NCBI RefSeq assembly: GCF_000686705.1
Contig: NZ_JMLJ01000012.1
Coordinates: 1 to 64,000 of the forward strand
Direction: 5' to 3'
DNA from: Clostridium hydrogeniformans DSM 21757
GTDB taxonomy: Bacteria; Bacillota; Clostridia; Clostridiales; Clostridiaceae
DNA length: 64,000 nt
The translations under genes were made by a program, and so were the position numbers. Shown piece after piece: positions 48,414 to 58,569 of the stretch (its first letter is position 1; every line of letters begins with the position of its first letter). Below the pieces are notes generated by a model that made no database searches, was not told where the DNA came from, and saw only the letters and a program-made list of their open reading frames with translations.

Positions 48414-48442
48414 ATTATATATGAAAATATCATATTTGTCAA
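48414..48442 (-). promoter_or_regulatory. Consensus sigma-A promoter of veg (proximal)
   Basis: On the minus strand: TTGACA (48437-48442), 17 bases, TATAAT (48414-48419), a perfect consensus in both boxes and spacing. The predicted leader is about 20 bases. Confidence 0.85.
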
Positions 48443-48453
48443 ATAAACTTTAT

Positions 48454-48483
48454 ATTTTACCACGTTACAAATATATATGTCAA
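48454..48483 (-). promoter_or_regulatory. Second sigma-A promoter of veg (distal)
   Basis: On the minus strand: TTGACA (48478-48483), 18 bases, TAAAAT (48454-48459). It lies about 40 bases upstream of the proximal promoter. Confidence 0.6.
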
Positions 48484-48739
48484 CGTTAATTTTCTGTTAA
48501 CAACATATTTATTTCCCTATACTTTGATAGTATTATCAAAATATATATAATTTATGCTGTTTTTTTCTTTTATAAATTACCCTATTATGAGTAACCTAAT
48601 AATTTGTATAGATTTTCATACAAATTACTATGATAAATTTAAGATATACTTATAAAATACATCATGGTATTCATATGTTTTTCTAATTGCCTTTCCCTTA
48701 ATACTTTAATAAATAAACTTTAAAATTATAAAACAAAAA

Positions 48740-48761
48740 GAAACTTAATAAATTAAGTTCC
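48740..48761 (-). terminator. Weak terminator after the chemoreceptor gene
   Basis: An AACTTAA / TTAAGTT stem with a four-base loop, and an A-rich left flank that reads as Ts on the minus strand. From here to the veg promoters there is no gene. Confidence 0.45.
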
Positions 48762-48796
48762 TTCTCATTTTATTCATTAATTATATAAATCTATAA

Positions 48797-50494
48797 TTAA
48801 AATTGAAATTTTCTTATGTTAGAATCCATAGTCTTAACCTCTGTTGTTAAGAGTTCTGCTGCAGAATACACCTCTTCTGATGATGCATACATCTCTTCTG
48901 AAGCTGCAGATACCTCTTCTGATAAAGATGTTACCTCTTGAGAAACAGATGCCACCCCTTCAACTTTTTCAACTATTATATCCTTTTTATTATTTAGAAC
49001 CTTCGTTGACTCGTTAACATCTTTTACTTTATCTACGAACTCTTCAAGCATATTTGATATATCCTCAAAAGATTTAACTGTATCATTTACCTTATCTATT
49101 TCACCATTTACTTCACTATTCATATTCTTAGTTGTATTCAGTAAAGTATTTTTCACACTTACAGTTTCTTCAACCAAAGCATATATATTTTCTGATGACA
49201 CCTTACATTGCTCTGCTAGCTTTCTTATCTCATCTGCAACAACTGCAAATCCATTACCTCTTTCCCCTGCTCTTGCAGCTTCTATGGATGCATTTAAGGC
49301 TAATAGGTTAGTTTTATTAGCTATATTATTTATAATATCAGTTATATCGTTTATCTTATTTATATTAGAATCTAATTCTTCTATATTATCTCTAACATTT
49401 CCAAAGGATATGTTCACCTTATTTATAGATTCTATAAGTCCCATCATATTAGAATTACTTATTTCAGCTCTATGGTCAATCTGCTTTGTACTATCTTCTA
49501 TATATTTAATTCCATCTGTAATCTCATCTAGTCTTTTACTGAATTCCTCTAAAAGTTCAGATATAATCATTAAATCTTCACTCTGGGTACTAGAACCTTT
49601 GGCTACCTCTTGTATGGCTTTAGTTATATTTTCAGACACATTATTCATCTCTTTTGATATTTTTGATAAGCTAATGGCTTGTCCATCAATATTTTCCGAA
49701 CCTTCTTGTATGTTTTTAAATATAGCTGCTACATCTTTAATCATCTCAGCCAAACTTTTTTCCATTATTCCAAATTCATTGTTACTATTATTATTTAAGT
49801 CTAAAGTGAAATCACCTTTAGCTAAAGTTTTTAAATTAGATACCATATTCTGTGATGAGGTCTTTATAAATTTCTCTAGAACATAGGCTATAAATGCAAA
49901 TATAACTACACTTAATAATGTTATCACAAAGAATATCTTTATGGTGTTATTATAAGATTTGTCACTCTCTAAATATATATCTTTTCCTTTTTTTACAGAA
50001 TGTTCTTTTAATTCAAATAGGTTTTCTTCTAAACTTATTCCTGTTTCATTAATACTCTTTCTTAAGTCATCATAACTTTTGTTACCTTTTTCCAATTGAA
50101 TTTTTATTTCATCCCATGTACTTATGTACTTATCTAAATCCTTTTTAACATTTTCTATACTTTCTTTTTCTTCACTATTTAGCTTTATTTTATTGTACTC
50201 TTTTAAATAGTTTTCTATTTTGTCCCTATGTTTTTTTATAGTCACTTCATAGTCACTACTATATTCTGCTAAAGCTTTATTTGCCTCTATTCTTATATTA
50301 GCAAATTCTCCTCTAATTCCTGAAACTAAGCTAAGAGGAACTACGCTCTCTTCATTAATACTTTCTACATTATTTTGAACATTATTTATTCCCTTATAGC
50401 CAACATAAGCTATTAATAATCCAAAGATTAAAGCAAATATACTAATTAATATTATACTTGTACTTACCTTTATATTTCTAAGTTTTTTTATCAT
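48797..50494 (-). CDS. Methyl-accepting chemotaxis protein
   Basis: 565 residues. Membrane segments at about 12-31 and 186-205 enclose a roughly 150-residue helical sensor of the four-helix-bundle type. A HAMP-like segment follows (about 206-260), then the long cytoplasmic coiled coil whose hairpin tip, [21 protein letters not shown], contacts CheA and CheW. Ligand unknown. It stands alone between veg and yabG. The upstream region has two inverted repeats. Confidence 0.93.
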   Translation of the reverse strand: MIKKLRNIKVSTSIILISIFALIFGLLIAYVGYKGINNVQNNVESINEESVVPLSLVSGIRGEFANIRIEANKALAEYSSDYEVTIKKHRDKIENYLKEYNKIKLNSEEKESIENVKKDLDKYISTWDEIKIQLEKGNKSYDDLRKSINETGISLEENLFELKEHSVKKGKDIYLESDKSYNNTIKIFFVITLLSVVIFAFIAYVLEKFIKTSSQNMVSNLKTLAKGDFTLDLNNNSNNEFGIMEKSLAEMIKDVAAIFKNIQEGSENIDGQAISLSKISKEMNNVSENITKAIQEVAKGSSTQSEDLMIISELLEEFSKRLDEITDGIKYIEDSTKQIDHRAEISNSNMMGLIESINKVNISFGNVRDNIEELDSNINKINDITDIINNIANKTNLLALNASIEAARAGERGNGFAVVADEIRKLAEQCKVSSENIYALVEETVSVKNTLLNTTKNMNSEVNGEIDKVNDTVKSFEDISNMLEEFVDKVKDVNESTKVLNNKKDIIVEKVEGVASVSQEVTSLSEEVSAASEEMYASSEEVYSAAELLTTEVKTMDSNIRKFQF

Positions 50495-50541
50495 AAGCTC
50501 TCTCCTTATATAATTTTTTAAATATTTTTAACCAAATATTC

Positions 50542-50558
50542 TATACCATTTTGGTATA
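50542..50558. repeat. Operator-like palindrome upstream of the chemoreceptor
   Basis: TATACCA-N3-TGGTATA, seven-base perfect arms, 48 bases before the chemoreceptor ATG. A regulator-binding site is possible; no regulator can be named. Confidence 0.45.
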
Positions 50559-50598
50559 ATTTTAGGTTTTATTTGTTCTCCTTAACTATTTAACCAGT

Positions 50599-50642
50599 AA
50601 AAATATGATAAATTTATGTGTACATTATTTTATCATATTTTT
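50599..50642. repeat. Perfect 14-bp inverted repeat upstream of the chemoreceptor
   Basis: AAAAATATGATAAA (50599-50612) with its exact complement (50629-50642) around 16 bases. A-run on the left and T-run on the right make it terminator-shaped on both strands. No plus-strand gene precedes it. Confidence 0.55.
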
Positions 50643-50995
50643 ATGATTTTACATAATATAATTAAGCAAATTTAACTTTAATTATTTTTTATATATCCCT
50701 TTAAAACTTTTTAATTATGTATTCTATATCTAAAATATATATTACTTTCTCCAAAGCTTAATTTTTTTACTAGAGTAAATCCATGTATACCTTAAGAACT
50801 TATATAAAAACCTTATATAGGGTTTTTATATTAAGCTTTAACTTATTCTTTTAAAATATCATTGATTTCTTTTTCTTTAGCCATATGTATAAATTAATTT
50901 TTAAACTTAAAACCCTATATTTCTCTTTAAATATTCTATCTTAACTTTTAACACCATTCTATATAACACTATGTGAAAACATAATCTTCACATAG

Positions 50996-51038
50996 ATAAA
51001 GTTGAATATTCTACCCTAAGGTAAAACTTCAACTTTAT
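50996..51038 (-). terminator. Probable terminator of yabG
   Basis: An ATAAAGTTGAA (50996-51006) and TTCAACTTTAT (51028-51038) 11-base-pair stem, with a second small hairpin ATGTGAA/TTCACAT at 50971-50993. No strong T-run. The remaining sequence down to 50645 holds no gene. Confidence 0.45.
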
Positions 51039-51051
51039 ATAAGTGCTTATA

Positions 51052-51936
51052 TTATGCATAAGGTGACTTCGGAAATCCCTCTCTATACTTACCCCTTGTT
51101 TGAAGCCCTCCTATACCTTTCATTCCTGTGATTGTATTTTCTAATATTTCATGAATAGGTACAACTTTTTCTATATTAGTATAAGCTATTTTCTCACATA
51201 TAAATACAGGGTCTAGACAATGTATAAGGACTCTACTTGGAGAACTTGCAAAATTAGCTCCTGCATCTAATATATTTTCATAACAAGATTGACATGCCCC
51301 TGCAAATATTACTAGCTCATCATAACTAGAATTATAATTACGTAGCTCAGTTACCGCTTCAACAAAGTATTTAGAATTTCTATAATTATTAATATCCATA
51401 TAATCCCTGGCTTCTTTTATCATTCCATCATGGCCTGTTAAAACCACTATATCAGGCTTTGCTTCTTTTACAAGTTCTACAACTCTAGAAGGTTGATCTT
51501 TTTCCTTAACTGCAAAACCTTCAGCATTTATATTAAGTTGTTTATATACCTTTAAACAGTTTTCAAGATAAGTAGGATCCCCATCCACATGCAGTATCTT
51601 TCCTGGTCTACCAAAGATAAGCTCTTTACTTGGTACTACCTTTCCTGATTTCTGGATCCGTTTTCTTGTAAAAACCTCAATACTTTTTCCTTGTCTATCA
51701 TCCATAATACTTTGAATAGTTGCTTTTACTGCCCTATTAAAAATTATATCCTTCTCTCCATTATAATCTTCCTTCACTACCTCAAGATCTTCTTCTGGAG
51801 AATCTGCTATTATTCTAAGATTCATTCCTTTTAATATATATATTGTTTTTCCATCATCTCCTTGTTTCTTATCTATTATCTTAAAAGCTATATCTTTTTT
51901 ATAAGATTTCCTAACCACAATATCTCCTATTTCCAT
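51052..51936 (-). CDS. yabG: YabG sporulation protease
   Basis: 294 residues. IGDIVVRKSYKKDIAF at the start, then GRPGKILHVDGDPTYLENCLKVY and AGACQSCYENILDAGANFASSPSRVLIHCLDPV are family features. YabG is a cysteine-type protease of the mother cell that processes spore coat and cortex proteins; in C. difficile it cleaves the germination pseudoprotease CspBA and preproSleC. Near veg, as in Bacillus. GGAG-preceded ATG. Confidence 0.94.
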   Translation of the reverse strand: MEIGDIVVRKSYKKDIAFKIIDKKQGDDGKTIYILKGMNLRIIADSPEEDLEVVKEDYNGEKDIIFNRAVKATIQSIMDDRQGKSIEVFTRKRIQKSGKVVPSKELIFGRPGKILHVDGDPTYLENCLKVYKQLNINAEGFAVKEKDQPSRVVELVKEAKPDIVVLTGHDGMIKEARDYMDINNYRNSKYFVEAVTELRNYNSSYDELVIFAGACQSCYENILDAGANFASSPSRVLIHCLDPVFICEKIAYTNIEKVVPIHEILENTITGMKGIGGLQTRGKYREGFPKSPYA

Positions 51937-52132
51937 AGAGCTTCTCCTTGGTATTATTGTTACTATGTTATAATATGCTATTTGGAATAATATGACACCC
52001 TATCCCTATTTCTTAATTTTTCTATGGGTTAGATTATGCTTAATATAGCTAGAATTTATAAAATAATTAAAGTTTTAAAGCTTTAAAGTCTTTCTTAAAA
52101 ACTCCATAAAACTTTATTCCACATATAAAATG

Positions 52133-52167
52133 AAAAATAGGTGTAGTAAAAAACTACCCCTATTTTT
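52133..52167 (-). terminator. Terminator of ptsG
   Basis: A 15-base stem with one G-T pair, AAAAATAGGTGTAGT (52133-52147) with ACTACCCCTATTTTT (52153-52167). A-run on the left gives Ts on the minus strand. Confidence 0.8.
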
Positions 52168-52177
52168 ATTTAAATTT

Positions 52178-54217
52178 CTATTTAACTTTTACAGTCATTA
52201 TATGCTCTATAGCCTTATGATCTCCAAAATTCACTTCTAAGTCTTCAACTTTATCCATATTAGTTATTATTACTGGAGTCATTAAACTCTTGCCCTTTGA
52301 TAAAATCTCTTCCCTATCTAAGGTAACTAATAAATCACCTTTTTTAACCTTATCTCCAACATTTACATGAGATGTAAATCCATTACCTTGTAGCTCTACA
52401 GTGTCTATCCCTATGTGTATTAATAATTCTAATCCCTTTTCAGTATTTATAGCTACTGCATGTTTTGTAGGGAATAATACTGCTATTTCTCCACTTACTG
52501 GAGCAAATATCTTAGAGCCAGTAGTATCAACTGCAAATCCATCGCCTAAAAGTTTTTGAGAAAATACTGAATCTGGAACTTCACTAAGCTCTACTATCTT
52601 TCCATCTACAGGAGAATTAAACTCCTCAATTTCTATGTTATTGCTACTATTATTTTTTTTTTCTTCTACTTCCTCTTTAAAATCTCTCTCTGGTTCCACA
52701 TCATTTAGCTTTAAAGATTCTTTTAATAAGTCTTCATTAGCCATAAGCTTTTTAATATCATCTTTTATCTTCTCAGCTTCTGTTCCAAATATTACTTGAA
52801 CACTATTTCCTGCTTCCATAACTCCTGCTGCTCCAAGAGTTTTTAAAGCTCCTCTATCAACAGCTGAAGGGTCTTCTAAAGTTAATCTTAATCTAGTTAT
52901 ACAAGCATCCAGTACTTGAATATTATTCTTACCACCTATAGAATGTAACACTCTAGCTGATCTTTCAAGTCCCTTTAAATCCTTAATAGAAGTGTCTACT
53001 CCACCTTCTACCTCTGCATCCTCCCTACCTGGAGTCTTAAGATTAAAAGCTCTTATTCCAAAGTAGAATACCACAAAGTATAATGCAAAGAATGCTATTC
53101 CTACAAGCCATATAAGAAGAGGTTTTCCAGCAAAACTATATCCAAGGACATAATCTATAAATGAAGCTGAGAATGTATAACCTAATCTAATACCTAAAAG
53201 GCTAGTTATTATTCCTGAAGCAAAAGCTGCTACTACATGGAATACAAATAGCATAGGTGCCACAAAGATAAATGAAAACTCTATAGGTTCAGTTATACCT
53301 GTTAAGAAAGCAACAAAAGCTGCTGATATAAGCATCCCTGACACTGATTTTCTATTTTCTTTTTTAGCTGCAAGTATCATTGCTACCGCTGCTCCTGGAA
53401 GACCAAACATTAATATTGGATATTCTGATGCCATAAATACCCCTGCACTTGGATCCCCATGGAAAAATCTCGCAAAATCTCCGAAATAGGAAACTCCATT
53501 AGAAACATATTCTCCAAATTGGTATAAGAAAGGTGGATAATACATATGATGCAATCCAACTGGTATTAGTAATCTCTTTCCGCTAGCATAGAATGCAGGT
53601 CCAAGCACTGATGTACTTGCCCATTTTGCAAAGACATCGATTCCATCTTGAAGTATTGGCCATATATTAACACCTATGTACGCTATTATTAAAGCTGCTA
53701 TAGACGTAACTATAGGAATAAATCTTTTTCCTCCAAAGAATCCTAAAACTTGTGGTAATTTTATATTATGATACTTATTATATAAAATAGCTGCTGTAAG
53801 ACCTATTATAATACCACCAAAGACTCCCATATTAATTTTATTAGCTGCCACTATATCAGTATAATCCTTAGTTAACTTAAATGCATCAAGGGCAATTCCT
53901 TGAGCACTAGCAGCTGCTTCTGCTGCCTTTAAAGCTGCTGTATCTCCAGCTAGCTTTATTATTCCTTCTAATATGTACTCACCAACAACAGCTGCAAGAG
54001 CTGCAACTCCTTCTCCTCCCGAGAACCCTATAGCAACACCTACAGCAAATATCATAGGAAGGTTACCAAAAATAACATCTCCTGCTGTTGCCATAAAAGG
54101 AATATTTAATAAATCTGGCTGTCCAAGTCTTAATAAAAGTCCTGCTGCTGGTAAAACAGATACAGGAAGCATTAAGGACTTACCTATTTTCTGAAGAATA
54201 GAAAACAGTTTTTTCAT
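52178..54217 (-). CDS. ptsG: PTS glucose-type transporter, fused IIC-IIB-IIA
   Basis: 679 residues in three domains: IIC membrane channel (about 1-395, with LPVSVLPAAGLLLRLG and GITEPIEFSF), IIB (about 420-500, phosphorylated cysteine in DACITRLRL) and IIA (about 540-679, active-site histidine in LLIHIGIDTVEL). It takes up and phosphorylates glucose or a related hexose using phosphate from HPr. Glucose is the best guess; N-acetylglucosamine permeases have the same plan. It has a long leader with an internal terminator. Confidence 0.92.
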   Translation of the reverse strand: MKKLFSILQKIGKSLMLPVSVLPAAGLLLRLGQPDLLNIPFMATAGDVIFGNLPMIFAVGVAIGFSGGEGVAALAAVVGEYILEGIIKLAGDTAALKAAEAAASAQGIALDAFKLTKDYTDIVAANKINMGVFGGIIIGLTAAILYNKYHNIKLPQVLGFFGGKRFIPIVTSIAALIIAYIGVNIWPILQDGIDVFAKWASTSVLGPAFYASGKRLLIPVGLHHMYYPPFLYQFGEYVSNGVSYFGDFARFFHGDPSAGVFMASEYPILMFGLPGAAVAMILAAKKENRKSVSGMLISAAFVAFLTGITEPIEFSFIFVAPMLFVFHVVAAFASGIITSLLGIRLGYTFSASFIDYVLGYSFAGKPLLIWLVGIAFFALYFVVFYFGIRAFNLKTPGREDAEVEGGVDTSIKDLKGLERSARVLHSIGGKNNIQVLDACITRLRLTLEDPSAVDRGALKTLGAAGVMEAGNSVQVIFGTEAEKIKDDIKKLMANEDLLKESLKLNDVEPERDFKEEVEEKKNNSSNNIEIEEFNSPVDGKIVELSEVPDSVFSQKLLGDGFAVDTTGSKIFAPVSGEIAVLFPTKHAVAINTEKGLELLIHIGIDTVELQGNGFTSHVNVGDKVKKGDLLVTLDREEILSKGKSLMTPVIITNMDKVEDLEVNFGDHKAIEHIMTVKVK

Positions 54218-54483
54218 AATAATCCTCCTTTTAATAAAAATAAAACATCTTGATACTTATAATATATTTAGGTTTTAAAAATAAATATTGAAGTTATATA
54301 CTTATAGATAAACTCAGTGAAATCTAAACTTACATAGATTTTTTCACCATCATGTATAAAATTCCTAAGCAAAAATTCAAGGAATACTTTAATGTTAAAT
54401 TGAGGATACCTACTAATATACTAAGTTTCTAACCTTAAGTTAAAACCCAAAACCTTCATAAGTAATATTTATAAACAAATAAA

Positions 54484-54530
54484 AAAGCATACCAAAAAGA
54501 GTATACAATAACCCCTTTTAGATATGCTTT
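54484..54530 (-). terminator. Terminator inside the ptsG leader
   Basis: On the minus strand: AAAGCATATC (54521-54530) pairs with GGTATGCTTT (54484-54493), ten base pairs with one G-T, extended by an AAAAG/CTTTT segment, then TTTTTTATT. It lies downstream of the promoter at 54599-54627 and about 270 bases before the ptsG ATG, the position of a regulated leader terminator. It could instead serve the coat gene at 54848. Confidence 0.7.
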
Positions 54531-54598
54531 ATCATTTCTTAAAACATTTCTTAAATATAATTAAATCAAAATAAATAAAATAAACTATCAATGGCTTA

Positions 54599-54627
54599 AT
54601 TTTACTCTTTTTTCATATCCATGTCAA
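54599..54627 (-). promoter_or_regulatory. Sigma-A promoter ahead of the ptsG leader
   Basis: On the minus strand: TTGACA (54622-54627), 17 bases, TAAAAT (54599-54604). The predicted transcript begins near 54592, about 375 bases before ptsG. No protein gene lies in 54218-54847. Confidence 0.65.
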
Positions 54628-54847
54628 TATTTGTAGTTAGAGTTATGTGTAAATATTATAAAACTATATAGTATAGCTTTTACAAATAGTATTATAAAAA
54701 TTCACATATATTAAAAATATACTCTATATTTTTTAGCTCAAGTCCATAAATATAATTTCTATTTCCATATCTCCTACAAATAAAAATAAAAAAATCTCAT
54801 TAGAAAGTCTCTATTTTTTTCCTTATACATATTTAAAACTAAACTTA

Positions 54848-55852
54848 CTATTCTGATTCATTAATATATTCCTTAAACTCTTCAATAAACTTAACATAAT
54901 CCTCTTTTTCTTCTATAAGATCTTTAATCTTATTAGAGAATGTATTATGAGCCCAGTTTACTTCATTATAATAATATCTATTAGCAAGCCTCCAATACCT
55001 TTGAGGGAAAAGTAAAAATGCAAGTAATACCCTATGCTCTTCTTTACGAAGTTTGGAAACCTCATTGTATCCATCCAAAATTTTCTTTGCAAATTCTAGA
55101 TCCCAGTTATTTCTCTTTAAAACTTTTATCATAAAATTAGATATATCATAAACTCTTATTTCTCTTTTGCAATAATCAAAATCTATTACATTATAAAGCC
55201 CATTATTATCTATTACTATATTATGATAGGTATAGTCATGATGACAAAAACTCTTTGCCTCCTCTGCCTCTTTGCAAAGTTCAAGATAGCTTGAGTTTTC
55301 TATGACTTTTCTTGCTCTTTTTCCTAGGTCCTTATAAAAGTCTAAGGATTTTATATATGATATATCAAAGTCACTTCTTTCTCTTTTTTTTCTTGACATA
55401 TCTAGCATCTTATCTAATGCCTTTATTCTCTTGTCCATTAAATGAGGCCATCTCTCTAAGTCACTCTTAAGTTTACTGTTTTCTGGTGGTTCATATCCCT
55501 TTGAAGCTAAATGCATTTCTGCTAGATTCCTAGCCGCCTTCTCTACCTCATCTATATTCTTAAAATCACACTCATTTCCATCTATCCACTGGGATAGTGT
55601 ATATAAGTCTTCATTCACTAGAGCAAAAGGCTCCCCACTTATATTTAACTCATATTTATCTACCCTACCATAGCCATTATTTATTAGATGCTCTTTAGCT
55701 CCATATACAAAAAGTAATTTTTGTGGTCCATAATTTATTCTTTTCAAACACTTTTCACCTTTATTGGTCTTTAAGTAATATACCCCTCTATTAGGCTTCA
55801 AAGTTTCTATTTTTATGTTAAATTGTCTTTCTATTTCAAATTCTCTCATCAT
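54848..55852 (-). CDS. cotS: CotS-family spore coat protein (aminoglycoside-phosphotransferase fold)
   Basis: About 334 residues with a kinase-like N-lobe (about 5-110) and C-lobe. The catalytic loop is intact, CHHDYTYHNIVID, followed by the metal-binding VIDFDYC. CotS, CotI and YtaA relatives are spore-coat proteins; the related CotH kinases phosphorylate coat proteins, but the substrate of this branch is unsettled. ATG 55852 follows GGGAGGTG. It is divergent from the glycosyltransferase at 55960 across 107 bases. Confidence 0.87.
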   Translation of the reverse strand: MMREFEIERQFNIKIETLKPNRGVYYLKTNKGEKCLKRINYGPQKLLFVYGAKEHLINNGYGRVDKYELNISGEPFALVNEDLYTLSQWIDGNECDFKNIDEVEKAARNLAEMHLASKGYEPPENSKLKSDLERWPHLMDKRIKALDKMLDMSRKKRERSDFDISYIKSLDFYKDLGKRARKVIENSSYLELCKEAEEAKSFCHHDYTYHNIVIDNNGLYNVIDFDYCKREIRVYDISNFMIKVLKRNNWDLEFAKKILDGYNEVSKLRKEEHRVLLAFLLFPQRYWRLANRYYYNEVNWAHNTFSNKIKDLIEEKEDYVKFIEEFKEYINESE

Positions 55853-55959
55853 AATAATCACCTCCCTTATAATTTATATGTATGTTAATTATTAATTATT
55901 AACATTTTTTCCCTAGAAATAATATAATAGAATATAGCAAAAAAGAAAGGATTGTACTT

Positions 55960-57087
55960 ATGAAAATAGGCATTGATGGTCGAGCTGCTGTTTGGTACAA
56001 AGGTACAGGCATAGGAACCTACACCTATGAACTCCTTAAGACTTTAAATAATATAGATGATATAAATAATTATATGATTTTTTCCCCAAAAAATTCCACT
56101 ATACCTTTAAATCTAAGAAACAACTTCGAAACAATCTCTGGAGAAACCACATTAAAAGAAAGTTTTTGGGATAGCATAGATGTTCCAAACAAAGTTGTAA
56201 ATCAGCCCCTAGACTTATATCATATTCCTCAGAATGGTATAGGAATGAATGAAAACTTGAACTCTCCACTAATAATAACCCTTCACGATATTATTCCATT
56301 AAAACTTCCTCATACTGTGGGAGATAAATATTTAAAATTATTTAATGATAAGATTCCAAAGATAATAGAAAAATGTGAAGGTATAATAACAGTTTCTCAA
56401 TTTTCTAAAAAAGATATCTCATCATCCTTTAATTTTCCTAAAGATAAAATCTTTGTAACTCCATTAGCTAGTGAGGAAATCTATAAACCTATGGATAAAT
56501 TTATGTGCAAAGATATTATTAAGAAAAAATATGGAATTACAGATGATTATGTTCTTTATGTAGGTGGTTTTAGTCCTAGAAAGAATATAATAGGTCTAAT
56601 AGAGGCCTTTAGCCAAGTTTTAAATAGTACCAAGAGAAAACTGAAGCTATTAATCCTTGGTACCAAGGGTATATCCTATGAGATCTATAAGAAGCGTTGT
56701 GAAGAACTTAAAATATCCAATAAGGTTATCTTCCCTGGATTTATTCCCAGTGAAGATATGCCCCTATTCTATAACAGCTGTGAAGTTTTTGTTTATCCTT
56801 CCTTTTATGAAGGTTTTGGACTTCCTCCTCTAGAAGCTATGGCTTGTGGTACTCCTGTTATTTGTTCTAATGTAACCTCCATACCAGAGGTTGTCTATGA
56901 TGCTGCTTTATTTATAAATCCTAATAATATAACTGAACTTAAGGATTCTATAATAAGAGTATTAGATGATAAACCCCTTAGGGAAAAATTAATTTTAAGG
57001 GGTATAGTTAGAAATAGTAACTTTACTTGGAGAAATACAGGGAAACAAACATTAATAGCTTATAATAAAACAATAAATAATTTTTAA
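55960..57087 (+). CDS. GT4 glycosyltransferase, CotSA-like
   Basis: 375 residues, GT-B fold. The N-terminal IDGRAAVWYKGTGIGTYTYEL is glycine-rich; the C-terminal donor site reads YVGGFSPRKN, FPGFIPSEDMPLFYNS and YEGFGLPPLEAMACGTPV (EX7E-type motif). B. subtilis CotSA, next to cotS, is of this family. It probably glycosylates a coat or spore-surface component; sugar unknown. It is a clear paralogue of the gene at 62291. Confidence 0.88.
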   Translation: MKIGIDGRAAVWYKGTGIGTYTYELLKTLNNIDDINNYMIFSPKNSTIPLNLRNNFETISGETTLKESFWDSIDVPNKVVNQPLDLYHIPQNGIGMNENLNSPLIITLHDIIPLKLPHTVGDKYLKLFNDKIPKIIEKCEGIITVSQFSKKDISSSFNFPKDKIFVTPLASEEIYKPMDKFMCKDIIKKKYGITDDYVLYVGGFSPRKNIIGLIEAFSQVLNSTKRKLKLLILGTKGISYEIYKKRCEELKISNKVIFPGFIPSEDMPLFYNSCEVFVYPSFYEGFGLPPLEAMACGTPVICSNVTSIPEVVYDAALFINPNNITELKDSIIRVLDDKPLREKLILRGIVRNSNFTWRNTGKQTLIAYNKTINNF

Positions 57088-57103
57088 TTAATTTATAAAT
57101 TCT

Positions 57104-57151
57104 AAGGAGATGTGCCCATATGAGTAACCTTTCATTTGTCTACATCTCCTT
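57104..57151 (+). terminator. Terminator after the first CotSA-like gene
   Basis: AAGGAGATGT (57104-57113) pairs with ACATCTCCTT (57142-57151), followed by TTTATTTTA. The loop is long (28 bases). Confidence 0.65.
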
Positions 57152-57256
57152 TTTATTTTATATCTATTTACACCGAACATACATTCGTATATAATTATTT
57201 AATAACCCTAATTTTCATATAATTAATTTATTTTTTTTATTAAGGAGATAGTAACT

Positions 57257-58567
57257 ATGGATATTATGGAAAAACTAGCTATATTATCATCTGCTGCAAA
57301 ATATGACGCTTCCTGTTCTTCTAGTGGAAGCAAAAGAAAAAACTTAAATAGTGGTATTGGAAATGCATCAACTTGTGGTGTTTGTCATAGTTTTACTCCT
57401 GATGGAAGATGCATATCCCTTCTAAAAATTCTTTTAACTAATTACTGTATATACGATTGTAGTTATTGCATAAACAGATCATCAAATGATGTCAGCCGTG
57501 CAGCTTTTACCCCTTATGAAATAGCTGAACTTACCATAAACTTCTACAAAAGAAACTACATAGAAGGATTATTCTTAAGCTCTGCTATATTTAAAAGTCC
57601 AAGTTATACCATGGAACTTTTAGTTAAAACATTAAAACTTTTAAGAATAGAATATAAATTTAATGGTTACATCCATGTAAAGGCAATCCCAGGAGCTGAA
57701 GAGTCATTAATAAAAGAGGCCGGAGCTTATGCTGATAGAATAAGTGTAAATATAGAGCTTCCATCCTCTAGCAGTCTTAAACTTTTAGCCCCACAAAAGA
57801 AAAAAGACAATATATTAAAGCCTATGAAACTTATAAAAAACGGAATACTTGAACATGATGAAAATAAATTTAAATTTAAATCTGCTCCTCTTTTTGCTCC
57901 TGGTGGTCAAAGTACTCAACTTATTGTAGGTGCCTCCCCAGAAAGCGATTTTAATATATTATCACTTACTGAAAACCTTTATAAAACCTTTAAACTTAGG
58001 AGAGTTTACTATTCTGGCTATGTTCCTGTTAATACTTCTAATGTTCTCCCTAATGTATTTTCACCGCCTCTTCTTAGAGAACATAGACTATATCAAGGAG
58101 ATTGGCTTATAAGGTTATATGGATTCAAAGCTAAAGAGCTTTTAAATGAAGACAATCCTAACTTTGACATTAAACTAGATCCTAAGACTAATTGGGCTTT
58201 AAATAATCTTGACTCCTTCCCCATTGAGATAAATAAAGCTTCCTATGAAACCTTAATAAGAATACCTGGTATAGGATTTACAAGCGCTAGAAGGATAATT
58301 CTTACTAGAAAGGTTCATTATTTATCCTTTGAAGACATAAAAAAACTTGGAGTAGTTATTAAAAGAGCTAAATATTTTATAACATGTAAGGGAAAATATT
58401 TTGGCGATAGTGTTTTCGAACCTCTTTATATTAGAAATAAGCTAGAGAATAAAAAACTTGTGGAGAATGTTAATATTCAGCAGCTCTCATTCTTTAGTAA
58501 CCTACCTTCTAGTCCTATGAACTTTATAAAAACAGATTTAAATTCTAGATTACATGGAGATTTATAA
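57257..58567 (+). CDS. Putative DNA modification/repair radical SAM protein with helix-hairpin-helix
   Basis: 436 residues. The radical-SAM iron-sulfur motif CxxxCxxC is C64-x3-C68-x2-C71 (NYCIYDCSYC). Extra cysteines before it (C40, C43, C52 in CGVCHSFTPDGRC) may bind a second cluster. A helix-hairpin-helix lies at about 326-346 (INKASYETLIRIPGIGFTSAR), a DNA-contact motif. This matches the uncharacterised family known as rSAM_link_UDG, which always occurs with the partner encoded next, and that partner is sometimes fused to a uracil-DNA-glycosylase domain. Reaction unknown. ATG eight bases behind AAGGAG. Confidence 0.88.
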   Translation: MDIMEKLAILSSAAKYDASCSSSGSKRKNLNSGIGNASTCGVCHSFTPDGRCISLLKILLTNYCIYDCSYCINRSSNDVSRAAFTPYEIAELTINFYKRNYIEGLFLSSAIFKSPSYTMELLVKTLKLLRIEYKFNGYIHVKAIPGAEESLIKEAGAYADRISVNIELPSSSSLKLLAPQKKKDNILKPMKLIKNGILEHDENKFKFKSAPLFAPGGQSTQLIVGASPESDFNILSLTENLYKTFKLRRVYYSGYVPVNTSNVLPNVFSPPLLREHRLYQGDWLIRLYGFKAKELLNEDNPNFDIKLDPKTNWALNNLDSFPIEINKASYETLIRIPGIGFTSARRIILTRKVHYLSFEDIKKLGVVIKRAKYFITCKGKYFGDSVFEPLYIRNKLENKKLVENVNIQQLSFFSNLPSSPMNFIKTDLNSRLHGDL

Positions 58568-58569
58568 TT

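Noticed and set aside
49284-49886. 200-codon plus-strand frame opposite the chemoreceptor
   Set aside because: Antisense of the coiled-coil signalling domain; the regular heptad pattern keeps the opposite frame open. No start signal.
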